Both the position numbers and the translations under genes were made by a program. Below, piece by piece: positions 41,105-49,749 of a DNA stretch of 64,000 nt. The DNA comes from Streptomyces sp. Alt3 (GTDB taxonomy: Bacteria > Actinomycetota > Actinomycetes > Streptomycetales > Streptomycetaceae), in the NCBI RefSeq assembly GCF_030719215.1, contig NZ_CP120983.1:7564001-7628000 (forward strand). Reading direction: 5' to 3'. Positions within the stretch are counted from its first letter, which is position 1; every line of letters starts with the position of its first letter. Below the pieces are notes generated by a model. That model was not told the origin of the DNA and did no database searches. It saw only the letters and a program-made list of their open reading frames with translations.

Positions 41105-41543
41105 GTCTGCCCGCCGCTTCCAGGGATTGCAGGCAGGACAGGCCCTGCTCGATCGTGTCGATGATGAAGGGCTCCAGGCCGAACGGGCGGAGCTCGGAGA
41201 GCCTCAGCCAGCGGTGGTCCTGGCTGGACTCGTCCAACTGCACCGAGCCGTCCAGATCCGTGACGACGTAGTTGAGCTGGACGTTGTGCAGGCTGACGCC
41301 ATCCTTCTCACTCATGAAGCGGGAGGATCCGACCAGGGACCGGACCGTGCCGCTGAGCCCCGATTCCTCCTTCAGCTCGCGCAGCACCGCGTCCTCCAGT
41401 TCCTCCCCGAACTCGATCTTTCCGCACGGCACGCCCCACGCGCCCGGCAGGAACTTCTCCCGCTCACTCCTCTGCAGGAGCAGGACACGGCGGTCGCGCA
41501 CCGCGATCGCCGCCACGAGCACACTGAATCGCTGACCTGGCAT
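41097..41543 (-). CDS. NUDIX hydrolase
   Basis: This 148-aa protein has LLQRSEREKFLPGAWGVPCGKIEFGEELEDAVLRELKEESGLSG, the Nudix box GX5EX7REXXEEXGU. It is the first gene of the NUDIX-cupin-methyltransferase operon, which suggests a nucleotide- or sugar-linked substrate handled together. Base composition of this operon is somewhat less GC-rich than the flanks, a sign of possible acquisition. Confidence 0.88.
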   Translation of the reverse strand: MPGQRFSVLVAAIAVRDRRVLLLQRSEREKFLPGAWGVPCGKIEFGEELEDAVLRELKEESGLSGTVRSLVGSSRFMSEKDGVSLHNVQLNYVVTDLDGSVQLDESSQDHRWLRLSELRPFGLEPFIIDTIEQGLSCLQSLEAAGRHG

Positions 41544-41582
41544 GTGCTGACGCCTTTCTGATTGCTGCTGATGTTCGAGATC

Positions 41583-42587
41583 TCAGCTCAGCGCGTCCCT
41601 GATGAACGCCTCTTCGAACCGGCCATTTCGTTCTCGGATAGCTGCGAGAACCCCCTCGTCCGCCTGCGACATGCCGCTGAGCCGGAGTGCCCGTAGAAGT
41701 TGTTCGTCCGTCGTCCGGCGGTCAAACACGAGTTTCTTTCCGCACAGGTCGTAGACACGCTCGCCCTCGAGGCGCTGAAGCATGTAGACGACGGACTCGT
41801 TCGAGTAGCGCTGGGTTCCGGGAAAGTGGGAGCGCAGACCGGCATCCATGTTGTAGATCGAGACGTACACGTCGCTGTCGAACATCTCCACGCGCATGAC
41901 GGAGGAGACAGCGGCGCTCAGCCCGATTTCCACGCGGACGCGGCTGCAGATCCCATGGAGCGAGACGAGGGAGCTGAAGGTCTCCTCCCGTAGCCCGTCC
42001 TTGATCTGCTGAAGTGTTCTTCCCGCGTACTTGGGGTTGCTCAAGCGATCGGCGGCCCGGGCGGACAGGGCCTCCTCGGACCGGGGATCGATCATCACGA
42101 CGCGGACCCTGGTGATCCGGTCTCCGTCGCGTCTGACCCGGGGGGCCACATACTTAGCGCTCGCTCCACGAAAGGTGTAGCTCCCTGACGCCTCCAAGGA
42201 AGCGGTCAGATCGGAGTTGAAGCGATTGCCACGGTATTCTTGGGTCGGCGCGTAGTCCCGCAAGGGGAGATAGCGAGCGTTCAGTTTCCTGAACTCCGAA
42301 AGGATCGCTTCCTGTTGGGTCTCCAACTGGCCAGAGAGCTGGGTCTGCAGAAAGCGGTCGTGCTCGGCGTCGAGCAGCCAACTGATGATGAGCGCGAACA
42401 CGGCGGACCCGGCGATGCCCGTTCCGAGCGCACCGATCTGCTGGGCCTTTGACGTCTCGTGGTCGAAGCTGATCAAGCCGACGGAGAGCAGCAGGCTCAA
42501 CAGGATGACGACCAGGAAGGCGTAACGCCGCAGCCTGAGCCGATCGGTGAACCGATCGCTGCCACGTCTCCCCGGTGTAGCAGTCAC
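41583..42587 (-). CDS. Membrane protein with two N-terminal TM helices and PLD-like soluble domain
   Basis: This 334-aa protein has two hydrophobic helices (about residues 20-38 and 55-75), then a coiled-coil-like stretch rich in Gln and Leu (DRFLQTQLSGQLETQQEAILSEF), then a soluble domain with RVRVVMIDPRSEEALSARAADRL and VRVEMFDSDVYVSIYNMDAGLRSHFPG. This is reminiscent of DUF5919/phospholipase-D-like sensor domains, but no HKD motif is seen. The start is GTG at 42587 with GGAGG close by. I do not know its function. It is upstream of the NUDIX operon (39-nt gap) and may belong to it. Confidence 0.65.
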   Translation of the reverse strand: MTATPGRRGSDRFTDRLRLRRYAFLVVILLSLLLSVGLISFDHETSKAQQIGALGTGIAGSAVFALIISWLLDAEHDRFLQTQLSGQLETQQEAILSEFRKLNARYLPLRDYAPTQEYRGNRFNSDLTASLEASGSYTFRGASAKYVAPRVRRDGDRITRVRVVMIDPRSEEALSARAADRLSNPKYAGRTLQQIKDGLREETFSSLVSLHGICSRVRVEIGLSAAVSSVMRVEMFDSDVYVSIYNMDAGLRSHFPGTQRYSNESVVYMLQRLEGERVYDLCGKKLVFDRRTTDEQLLRALRLSGMSQADEGVLAAIRERNGRFEEAFIRDALS

Positions 42588-43557
42588 CGATCCTCCAGGA
42601 CCTCGGAAGCACACAGGGAGTCCACTGACCACTCCCGGTGCAGACGGAAAGAGCCCACGCCGTGCTGGCGCCGGGTCACTCCATGCTGCTGCGGACTTCC
42701 CGCGAGAGGGAGAGGTTGGTGAGGCCTTTACCAGGAACGGCTGAAAATGAGCTGTATAGACGTATGGTGCGGCGGTGAACCCGAACGGCTGCCACTGAGA
42801 GTGCCCCGAGGGGATCGCCGTCCATCGCCAGGACATTGCACGGTATCGCGAGTGGACATGTTCATGCCGAGCCCGCCTCCCATGCGACTCCGGTTTTTCA
42901 TCGAGATCCGTCGAGGGCTGATCCGGTGTCTGATAACGGTCTATGGGGTTGCGTTTCCCCCTTGATGAGGGTCCAGTTCCGCAGGAGTGCCATGGAGGCC
43001 GTCACGTGCCGGGGGACGGGCCACCGCCTTCTCGGTGCGTCGCCGCCTCGCGAACGGCGCGGCCGGTAAGGGCAGGCAGCGCACGGAGCGGGGGCATCGT
43101 TCGTACCGCCGGTGATCAGCTGGCCGGCGCCGCTCCCGCCATGACCGCGACAGTCCGCATTGCCGCGCGTCCGGCGCCCGATGATCGTGCCAATTCAATT
43201 CCAGAAAGGCCGGGTGCCACGTCCGTACGCATGCACTGTCTCTCAGGAAGGGGAATCAGTCGGTGACCTCGCTGAATTTCGTGTCAACGGACCAGCTCTG
43301 GCGGAGTCTTGGCGCGTACGCGTGGCGGACTTCTCGCCACCGCCTGGGGCCGGGTGAACCGGCCGGTGCACCCGGCCGCGGAGCAGTTGACCATCAGAGT
43401 GGTGGATCGGGCGATTCTACGGTTTCCGCACGGAATGTGGAGTCCAGTACCGTCGGATCGCCGGTATCGCTCCCGTCGGGCCGAGGGCCCACCGGCGGGC
43501 CGGGCACTAGGTTGGCGGGAGACTCTCCGGGCAGCCGGACTCGTGATGGGGGCGAGC
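42588..43557. other. Gene-poor stretch, lower GC
   Basis: This 970-nt gap separates the divergent 2-TM protein and TerD-family genes. Codon patterns in all frames are irregular, and I see no credible gene. The longest plus-strand frames (42943-43266 and 43160-43357) lack the streptomycete third-position GC bias. It may hold remnants of a broken gene, plus the promoters of the two flanking genes. Confidence 0.5.
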
Positions 43558-44820
43558 ATGACCATGCAAAAGGGAACCAACGTCGGGGTACCGGCTCGGG
43601 CCGTGCGGGTCGAACTGGGCCGGCACACCTCACCCGGGGCACCCGATGTGGACGCCTCGGCGCTCCTCCTCGTGTCGGGGAAGGTGCGCAGCGACGCCGA
43701 CTTCGTCTTCTACAACCAGCCGGCGCACGGATCCGGCGCGGTGCGCCACGAGGGCAAGCGGACGGCCGGGGGAACCGTCACGGACAGCCTCACGGTCGAC
43801 TTCGCGCGGATCGAGCCGGCGATCGACCGCGTCGTGATCGCGGCCTCGGCGGACGGCGGCACCTTCGGACAGGTGACCGGCCTCTACGTGAGGATCGTCG
43901 ACCAGGCGAACGGCTCGGAGATCGCACGCTTCGACACCGCCGACGCGACCGTCGAGACCGCCTTCATCCTCGGCGAGCTCTACCTGCGCCAGGGAGCCTG
44001 GAAGTTCAGGGCCGTGGGACAGGGGTACGACACCGGACTCGAAGGCCTCGCCACGGACTTCGGGATCTCCGTCGACGAGCCCCAGCAGGCGTCGCCGCCC
44101 CGGCCGCCGCAGCGGGCTCCCCGGCCTCCCGCACCCCCGGCCGCACCCCAGGCGGCCCCCGCGCCCCCGGTCGTGCAGGCCGTGAGGCTGACCAAGGTCA
44201 CGCTGACGAAGGACGCACCCTCGGTGTCGCTGTCGAAACAGGGCGGCACGTCGGGAGCGCTGCGCGTCAACCTCAACTGGGAGGTGCGCAAGCAGTTCAG
44301 GAGCTGGGGCGCGAAGCTCGGCAGAGCGGTCGCCGTGCACGCGGACCTCGATCTGGATCTCTGCGCACTGTACGAACTCACCGACGGGCGCAAGGGAGTC
44401 GTCCAGGCGCTCGGAAACGCCTTCGGCTCCCTCCGGCAGCCTCCGTACATCCACCTCGACGGGGACGACCGCACCGGTGCGGTCTCCACCGGCGAGAACC
44501 TCACGGTCAACCTCGACCACAAGGACCAGCTCCGCCGTGTCCTGATCTTCGTCACCATCTACGAGGGCGCCCGGAGCTTCGCCGATCTCCACGCCACGGT
44601 CACCCTGCAGCCGCAGAACGGAGCGGCGATCGACTTCTCCCTCGACGAATGCACCGTGCCGTCCACCGTGTGCGCGCTCGCGCTGATCACCAGTGACGGG
44701 CGGGACCTCACCGTGCAGCGCGAGGCCCGCTACCTCGTCCCCGAGAGAGGGGTGAGCCCCCAGCGGACCATCGACGCGGCCTACGGCTGGGGCATGAACT
44801 GGACCCCCGGACGCAAATGA
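43558..44820 (+). CDS. TerD-family (tellurium resistance) protein with two domains
   Basis: This 420-aa protein has an N-terminal TerD domain (MTMQKGTNVGVPARAVRVELG, VDASALLLVSGKVRSDADFVFYNQP, GSEIARFDTAD, AFILGELYLRQGAWKFRAVGQGYDTGLEGLATDFGI with the acidic Ca-binding positions), a Pro/Ala-rich linker, and a second TerA/TerD-like beta-sandwich (VTLTKDAPSVSLSKQ, LNWEVRK...). Members are cytosolic calcium-binding stress proteins. I chose ATG at 43558, the usual MTMQKG start. A strong hairpin lies after it. Confidence 0.85.
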   Translation: MTMQKGTNVGVPARAVRVELGRHTSPGAPDVDASALLLVSGKVRSDADFVFYNQPAHGSGAVRHEGKRTAGGTVTDSLTVDFARIEPAIDRVVIAASADGGTFGQVTGLYVRIVDQANGSEIARFDTADATVETAFILGELYLRQGAWKFRAVGQGYDTGLEGLATDFGISVDEPQQASPPRPPQRAPRPPAPPAAPQAAPAPPVVQAVRLTKVTLTKDAPSVSLSKQGGTSGALRVNLNWEVRKQFRSWGAKLGRAVAVHADLDLDLCALYELTDGRKGVVQALGNAFGSLRQPPYIHLDGDDRTGAVSTGENLTVNLDHKDQLRRVLIFVTIYEGARSFADLHATVTLQPQNGAAIDFSLDECTVPSTVCALALITSDGRDLTVQREARYLVPERGVSPQRTIDAAYGWGMNWTPGRK

Positions 44821-44828
44821 TCCCCGGG

Positions 44829-44854
44829 GCCCGCCGCCGCTCCGGCGGCCGGGC
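44829..44854. terminator. Bidirectional hairpin terminator
   Basis: A GC-rich stem of 11 bp with one bulged base and a 3-nt loop lies between the convergent TerD-family and glycosyltransferase genes. Confidence 0.6.
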
Positions 44855-46036
44855 TCAGGGCTCCGGCGCGGCCTCGGGGCGGGCGTACGTACGTCCCTTC
44901 CAGGCCGCGCCGAGCCCCCTGTGGTGCCGCACCGCGGAGTCCACCGTCATCAGGAGGTAGAGGACAGCGGTGAAGGGCAGCAGCGGCGCCGGCCACAGCG
45001 ACTGCCGGTAGTACCCGAGCATGGGCACGTAGGTGCCCGCCATCACCGCCCAGGCCGCCCCGCCCGCCACCGCTGCCACCGCATCGCCCGTCAGCAGCCC
45101 GGTGACCAGCGTGACGGGCGGTGCGACGTAGACCAGACCCAGACCGAGGACGGTGCCGGCCAGCAGCACCGGGCTGTGCCGCAGCTGCGCGTACGCACTC
45201 CGCGCGACCATGTCCCACAGGTCGGCCAGCCGCGGATAGGGCCGCACGCTGTCGACCCGGTCGGCGAGCCCCAGCCAGATACGGCCGCCGCCGCGCCGGA
45301 CCGCACGCGCCAGCGACACGTCGTCGATCACCGCCTGACGGATGGACTCCGGGACACGCGCCCGCTCGGCGGCCGCGGCACGCAGCAGGACGCAGCCGCC
45401 CGCCGCCGCGGCGGTCCGCGACCCCCTCGCGTTCACCCGGCGGAACGGATACAGCTGCCCGAAGAAGTAGACGAAGGCGGGCACGACCAGCCGCTCCCAG
45501 GTACTCGTCACCCGCAGCCTCGCCATCTGCGAGACCAGGTCGAAGCCGTCCTCACCCTCGGGACCGGCCGCGGCGACGAGTTCCCGCAGGCTGTCCGGCG
45601 CATGAGCGATGTCGGCGTCCGTCAGCAGCAGGAACTCGGGCCTCCGCTGCCGGGCCAGAGCCATCCCGTGCCGCAGCGCCCAGAGCTTTCCCGTCCACCC
45701 CGGCTCCGGTTCACCGGGTGTCACCACCGTCAGCGGAAGCCCCCCGCACCGCGCGGACAGCGCGCGCGCGAGCTCCCCCGTACCGTCGCCGCTGCAGTCG
45801 TCGACGAGGAAGATCTCCGCCTCCCCCGGATAGTCCTGGGCGAGCAGCGACGGCAGGCTCACCGGCAGCATCTCCGCCTCGTCCCGCGCGGGGACGACCA
45901 CGGCCACCGAGGGCCAGCGTTCCGGGTCCCCGCGCCGTGGAAGCCGCTGGTCCGTCCGCCAGAAGAACCCCTGGCCCAGCAACAGCCACACCCACACGAC
46001 CAGCGAACCCACGGCGATCCAGGCAACGGCGCTCAT
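44855..46036 (-). CDS. Glycosyltransferase family 2, HpnB-like (hopene-associated)
   Basis: This 393-aa membrane enzyme has one N-terminal helix, then a GT-A domain with VAVVVPARDEAEMLPVSLPSLLAQDYPGEAEIFLVDDCSGDGTGELA, LLLTDADIAHAPD (DxD region) and VIDDVSLARAVRRGGG (ED/catalytic region), and four or five C-terminal helices. The pattern resembles HpnB-type transferases associated with hopanoid or squalene clusters, though no squalene genes are in the window. It adds a sugar to a lipid or membrane acceptor; acceptor unknown. It is divergent from the racemase gene (58 nt). Confidence 0.85.
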   Translation of the reverse strand: MSAVAWIAVGSLVVWVWLLLGQGFFWRTDQRLPRRGDPERWPSVAVVVPARDEAEMLPVSLPSLLAQDYPGEAEIFLVDDCSGDGTGELARALSARCGGLPLTVVTPGEPEPGWTGKLWALRHGMALARQRRPEFLLLTDADIAHAPDSLRELVAAAGPEGEDGFDLVSQMARLRVTSTWERLVVPAFVYFFGQLYPFRRVNARGSRTAAAAGGCVLLRAAAAERARVPESIRQAVIDDVSLARAVRRGGGRIWLGLADRVDSVRPYPRLADLWDMVARSAYAQLRHSPVLLAGTVLGLGLVYVAPPVTLVTGLLTGDAVAAVAGGAAWAVMAGTYVPMLGYYRQSLWPAPLLPFTAVLYLLMTVDSAVRHHRGLGAAWKGRTYARPEAAPEP

Positions 46037-46082
46037 CCGTCGAAGTGTGCCCCACTCCGGCGGCGCCGCAAGGGCTGTCGAC

Positions 46083-46088
46083 TATGGT
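46083..46088 (+). promoter_or_regulatory. -10 element of leaderless racemase gene
   Basis: TATGGT is followed by 6 nt and GTG at 46095, with no ribosome site. Confidence 0.4.
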
Positions 46089-46094
46089 GACCGG

Positions 46095-46886
46095 GTGAAG
46101 ATCGCACTCATGGACTCGGGAATCGGCCTGCTCGCGGCAGCGGCCGCGGTACGCCGACTGCGGCCGGACGCCGATCTGGTGCTGTCCTCGGACCCCGGCT
46201 CGATGCCCTGGGGGCCGCGTACCCCCGAGGACGTGACCCGGCGCGCGCTCGCCGTGGCACAGGCCGCCGCCGCCCACCGGCCGGACGCGCTGATCGTCGC
46301 CTGCAACACCGCCTCCGTCCACGCGCTGCCCACCCTGCGGGCCGAACTGGAGCCCGGCCTCCCGGTCATCGGCACGGTGCCCGCGATCAAGCCGGCCGCC
46401 GCGGGCGGTGGCCCCTTCGCCATCTGGGCGACGCCCGCGACCACCGGAAGCTCCTACCAGCGCGGGCTGATCAACGACTTCGCGCGGACCGTGGACGTGA
46501 CCGAAGTGCCCTGCCCGGGTCTCGCCGACGCCGTCGAGCACGCCGACGAGGAGGCGATCGACCGGGCGGTGGCGGCCGCCGCTGCCCTCACCCCGGCGGA
46601 TGTCACGGACGTCGTCCTCGGCTGCACCCACTACGAACTCGTGGCCGAACGCATTCGCGCCGCCGTCGAGCGCGACCGGCCCGGCCGGGCGCCGCTCGTC
46701 CTGCACGGTTCCGCCGACGCGGTCGCCGCGCAGGCACTGCGCCGTGTCGGAGCGGCTCCCGCTCCGTCGGCCGAACCGACCGGCACCCTCACGGTTCTCC
46801 TCGCCGGACACGCCGCCGGACTCCCCGTACCCGCACTGGCCTACGCCGAGGGGCTGCTGCTCAAGGCCGTCAGCCCCGCGATCTGA
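46095..46886 (+). CDS. Glutamate/aspartate racemase family protein
   Basis: This 263-aa cofactor-independent racemase has the two catalytic cysteines in VACNTAS (Cys70) and VVLGCTHY (Cys177), and the N-terminal MDSGIGLL with Asp7-Ser8, as in MurI. It interconverts D- and L-glutamate (or aspartate). Streptomyces usually carries a second murI with a stronger MurI identity elsewhere, so this may be a paralogue. I chose GTG at 46095 (leaderless). Confidence 0.8.
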   Translation: MKIALMDSGIGLLAAAAAVRRLRPDADLVLSSDPGSMPWGPRTPEDVTRRALAVAQAAAAHRPDALIVACNTASVHALPTLRAELEPGLPVIGTVPAIKPAAAGGGPFAIWATPATTGSSYQRGLINDFARTVDVTEVPCPGLADAVEHADEEAIDRAVAAAAALTPADVTDVVLGCTHYELVAERIRAAVERDRPGRAPLVLHGSADAVAAQALRRVGAAPAPSAEPTGTLTVLLAGHAAGLPVPALAYAEGLLLKAVSPAI

Positions 46887-46956
46887 CCGTCCGAGGCCAC
46901 CTCGCCGGGCCGCGCGTCCCGTCCCCGCCTCGCGGAACGTGGGTACGCTGCTGGGC

Positions 46957-47520
46957 ATGACGGACCATCCCCGTAACGCGCGGCACGGTTCGAGCCAGGT
47001 CCCGAGCACGGTCTGGACGGGACGGGCCACCAACCGCTTCCAGTGGCTGCTCGCGGCCGTGGGGGCGGCGTGCCTGGCACTCGGCATCGAACTGGCCGTC
47101 GACTCGGCCTGGGGCGGCGGGTTCGCCCCCCTCCTCATGTCCGTCATCGGCTGTGTCGCCGCCGGGCTCCTGATCCTGTTCGGGACCCTCGCGTTCGTGC
47201 ATGTCGCCGTGAAGGTCGACGGGGACGCCCTCGAGGTGCGCTGCGGTCACGCCGGGCTCCCCAGGCGCCGGATCCTGCTCACCCATGTCGTGGGCGCGGA
47301 GTTCGCCCCCAAGGTCACCCCGCGCCAGTGGGGCGGCTGGGGCTACCGCTGGCGGCCCGAACAGGGCACGGCCGTCGTCGTGCGCCGCGGGGAGGCGCTG
47401 GTGCTCCGGCTGGGGGACGGCAGGACCTTCACCGTCACGGTGGACGACGCCGAGGCAGCCGTGCGCTTCATCCGCGACCGCCTGCACCTCACGGCCACCG
47501 GGAAGACCCCGGCGCCCTGA
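46957..47520 (+). CDS. Two-TM membrane protein, unknown function
   Basis: This 187-aa protein has two hydrophobic helices at about residues 29-45 and 58-80, followed by a soluble PH-like domain: VDGDALEVRCGHAGLPRRRILLTHVVGAEFAP, GYRWRPEQGTAVVVRRGEALVLRLGDGRTFTVTVDDAEAAVRFI. I do not recognise a family beyond a bPH-like fold. I chose ATG at 46957; TACGCT ends 7 nt upstream and there is no ribosome site. Confidence 0.65.
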   Translation: MTDHPRNARHGSSQVPSTVWTGRATNRFQWLLAAVGAACLALGIELAVDSAWGGGFAPLLMSVIGCVAAGLLILFGTLAFVHVAVKVDGDALEVRCGHAGLPRRRILLTHVVGAEFAPKVTPRQWGGWGYRWRPEQGTAVVVRRGEALVLRLGDGRTFTVTVDDAEAAVRFIRDRLHLTATGKTPAP

Positions 47521-47576
47521 GCCGGCTGGGCGGAGCGGCTGCCGGGCCCACAGCGGTCCGCCGTAGACTCCGGCAG

Positions 47577-49208
47577 GTGAGCGCCACCATCACCACCGTC
47601 GAACCGCCGCCCGCCCCCGCACCCCGCAGCAGCACGCTGTGGCCACGGCTCGCCCGGCCGGCCGCGGCCGTGCTGTCCGGAGTCATGCTCTACACGAGCT
47701 TCCCGCCCCGGCCCCTGTGGTGGCTGGTGCTGCCGGGCTTCGCACTGCTGGGCTGGGTCCTCTCGGCACGCAGGCCGCGCGCGGCGCTGGGCCTGGGTCT
47801 CCTCGCGGGCCTCGGCTTCATGCTGCCGCTGCTCCACTGGACGGGGGAGGAGGTCGGCCCCGTTCCCTGGCTCGCGCTCGCGCTCGCCGAAGCGGTGTTC
47901 ATCGCCGTCGGCTGCGTCGGCGTAGCCGCCGTCTCCCGGCTCCCGTACTGGCCGGTCTGGGCAGCTGCCGTCTGGACCCTCGACGAGGCGTTGCGGGCCC
48001 GCGTACCCTTCGGCGGTTTTCCCTGGGGCAAGATCGCCTTCGGCCAGGCCGACAGCGCGTTCCTCCCGCTCGCCGCACTCGGCGGGACCCCGCTGCTCTC
48101 GTTCGCCGTCGTGCTGTGCGGCTTCGGGCTCCTCGAGGCCGTCCGGCAGGTCCGCCGCCACCGCGCCACGGGCACCGTGCCGCGCTCCGCCGTCGTGGCC
48201 GCGGCCGTCACCGTGGCGGCTCCCGTCGTCGCGGCTCTGGCGGCCCTCCCGCTCGTGGACGACTCGCCCGAGGACGGCACCGCCACGGTGGCCGCGATCC
48301 AGGGCAACGTCCCGCGCCTGGGACTCGACTTCAACTCCCAGCGCCGGGCCGTCCTGGACAACCACGCGAACCGGACCGAGCAGCTCGCCCGGGACGTGAA
48401 GGCGGGGAAGGTCCCCCAGCCCGACTTCGTCCTGTGGCCGGAGAACTCCTCGGACCTCGACCCGTACCGCAACGCCGACGCCCGCGAGGCCATCGACAGG
48501 GCCGTGCGGGCCATCGGCGCCCCCACCGTCGTCGGCGCCGTCCTCACCCCCGACACCGGGCCGCTGCGCAACACGCTGATCGAGTGGGACCCGAAGAGCG
48601 GCCCCGTGGACACCTACGACAAGCGGCACATCCAGCCGTTCGGCGAGTACATGCCGATGCGGTCCGTCGCACGTGTCTTCAGCAAGGACGTCGACCGGGT
48701 GCAGCGGGACTTCGGCCCGGGCCGCAAGGTCGGCGTGTTCGACCTCGCGGGCACGAAGGTCGGGCTCGTCACCTGCTACGAGGCCGCCTTCGACGACGCC
48801 GTGCGCGACACCGTCAAGGACGGCGGACAACTGATCGCCGTGCCGAGCAACAACGCGACCTTCGGACGCAGCGAGATGACCTACCAGCAGCTGGCCATGA
48901 GCCAGGTGAGGGCGGTCGAGCACGGACGGTCCGTCGTCGTGCCCGTCACGAGCGGCGTCAGCGCCGTGATCCGGCCGGACGGCACGATCGTCGAGAAGAC
49001 GAAGATGTTCACCCCGGACGCGCTGGTCGACGAGGTGCCCCTGCGGTCCTCCCTCACGCCCGCGACCCGGATGGGGGCCCTGCCGGAGGGCGTCCTGGCA
49101 CTGCTCGCCCTGGGCGGTCTCGGCTGGGCCACGGCCCGGTCGGTGCGCGCCCGCAGCGCGCGGAAGACCGCGGCGGCCGGTCCGGGGGACGTCCAGGCCG
49201 GCACGTAG
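47577..49208 (+). CDS. lnt: Apolipoprotein N-acyltransferase
   Basis: This 543-aa enzyme has six or so N-terminal TM helices (FGGFPWGKIAFGQ is the Lnt mark) and a CN-hydrolase (nitrilase-fold) domain with catalytic Glu in LWPENSSDLD, Lys in YDKRHIQPFGEYMP and Cys in LVTCYEAAFDD, and a C-terminal helix. It acylates the N-terminal Cys of lipoproteins at the membrane. Streptomyces often has two Lnt paralogues. I chose GTG at 47577; TAGACT ends 7 nt upstream and there is no ribosome site. Its stop codon TAG (49206) is part of a -10 element for the next gene. Confidence 0.92.
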   Translation: MSATITTVEPPPAPAPRSSTLWPRLARPAAAVLSGVMLYTSFPPRPLWWLVLPGFALLGWVLSARRPRAALGLGLLAGLGFMLPLLHWTGEEVGPVPWLALALAEAVFIAVGCVGVAAVSRLPYWPVWAAAVWTLDEALRARVPFGGFPWGKIAFGQADSAFLPLAALGGTPLLSFAVVLCGFGLLEAVRQVRRHRATGTVPRSAVVAAAVTVAAPVVAALAALPLVDDSPEDGTATVAAIQGNVPRLGLDFNSQRRAVLDNHANRTEQLARDVKAGKVPQPDFVLWPENSSDLDPYRNADAREAIDRAVRAIGAPTVVGAVLTPDTGPLRNTLIEWDPKSGPVDTYDKRHIQPFGEYMPMRSVARVFSKDVDRVQRDFGPGRKVGVFDLAGTKVGLVTCYEAAFDDAVRDTVKDGGQLIAVPSNNATFGRSEMTYQQLAMSQVRAVEHGRSVVVPVTSGVSAVIRPDGTIVEKTKMFTPDALVDEVPLRSSLTPATRMGALPEGVLALLALGGLGWATARSVRARSARKTAAAGPGDVQAGT

Positions 49209-49211
49209 GCT
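49206..49211 (+). promoter_or_regulatory. -10 element overlapping the lnt stop codon
   Basis: TAGGCT: its first three bases are the stop codon of lnt. Six nt later is the ATG of the NUDIX gene. No ribosome site lies between. Confidence 0.45.
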
Positions 49212-49217
49212 CCTGGC

Positions 49218-49697
49218 ATGGGTACTCCAGACTTCATCCGTGACATCCGCGCCACCGCCGGCCACCAGCTGCTCCTGCTGCCGGGAGTGACCGCGGTCGT
49301 CTTCGACGACGAGGGAAAGGTCCTGCTCGGGCGCCGGTCGGACACCGGCAAGTGGTCGGTCGTCGGCGGCATCGGGGAGCCGGGCGAGGAGCCCGCGCTG
49401 ACGGCGGAGCGCGAGGTGTACGAGGAGACGGCGGTGCGCTGTGTCGCGGAGCGGGTCGTGCTCACCCAGGCACTGAAGCCGGTGCAGTACGCCAACGGCG
49501 ACCGCTGCCAGTACGTCGACATCACCTTCCGCTGCCGGGCCGTCGGGGGAGAGGCCCGGGTGAACGACGACGAGTCGCTGGAAGTCGCGTGGTTCGACGT
49601 CGACGCCCTGCCGCCGCTGAGCGAGTTCTCGCTCTTCCGCATCAAGCAGTCCCTCACCGACGGCCCCACCTGGTTCGCGCGCACGCCGGAGGCCTGA
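49218..49697 (+). CDS. NUDIX hydrolase
   Basis: This 159-aa protein has VTAVVFDDEGKVLLGRRSDTGKWSVVGGIGEPGEEPALTAEREVYEETAV, a full Nudix box. The N-terminus MGTPDFIRDIRATAGHQLLLLPG is typical of a common actinomycete NUDIX group. TAGGCT, made partly from the lnt stop codon, ends 6 nt before the ATG, so the gene may be transcribed independently. It converges on the MHS transporter. Confidence 0.88.
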   Translation: MGTPDFIRDIRATAGHQLLLLPGVTAVVFDDEGKVLLGRRSDTGKWSVVGGIGEPGEEPALTAEREVYEETAVRCVAERVVLTQALKPVQYANGDRCQYVDITFRCRAVGGEARVNDDESLEVAWFDVDALPPLSEFSLFRIKQSLTDGPTWFARTPEA

Positions 49698-49749
49698 CGG
49701 GCCCGGCTCCCCGGAACGCGGTGGAGGCGGGCCCTTCGCCGGCGTCGGT

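Noticed and set aside
42943..43357. Two short plus-strand frames in the gene-poor gap
   Set aside because: No homology-like pattern, no clear ribosome site and no third-position GC bias.
43558..44820. Evidence for a full tellurite-resistance (ter) cluster
   Set aside because: Only one TerD-family gene is present; no terB, terC or terZ neighbours are seen, so resistance is not claimed.
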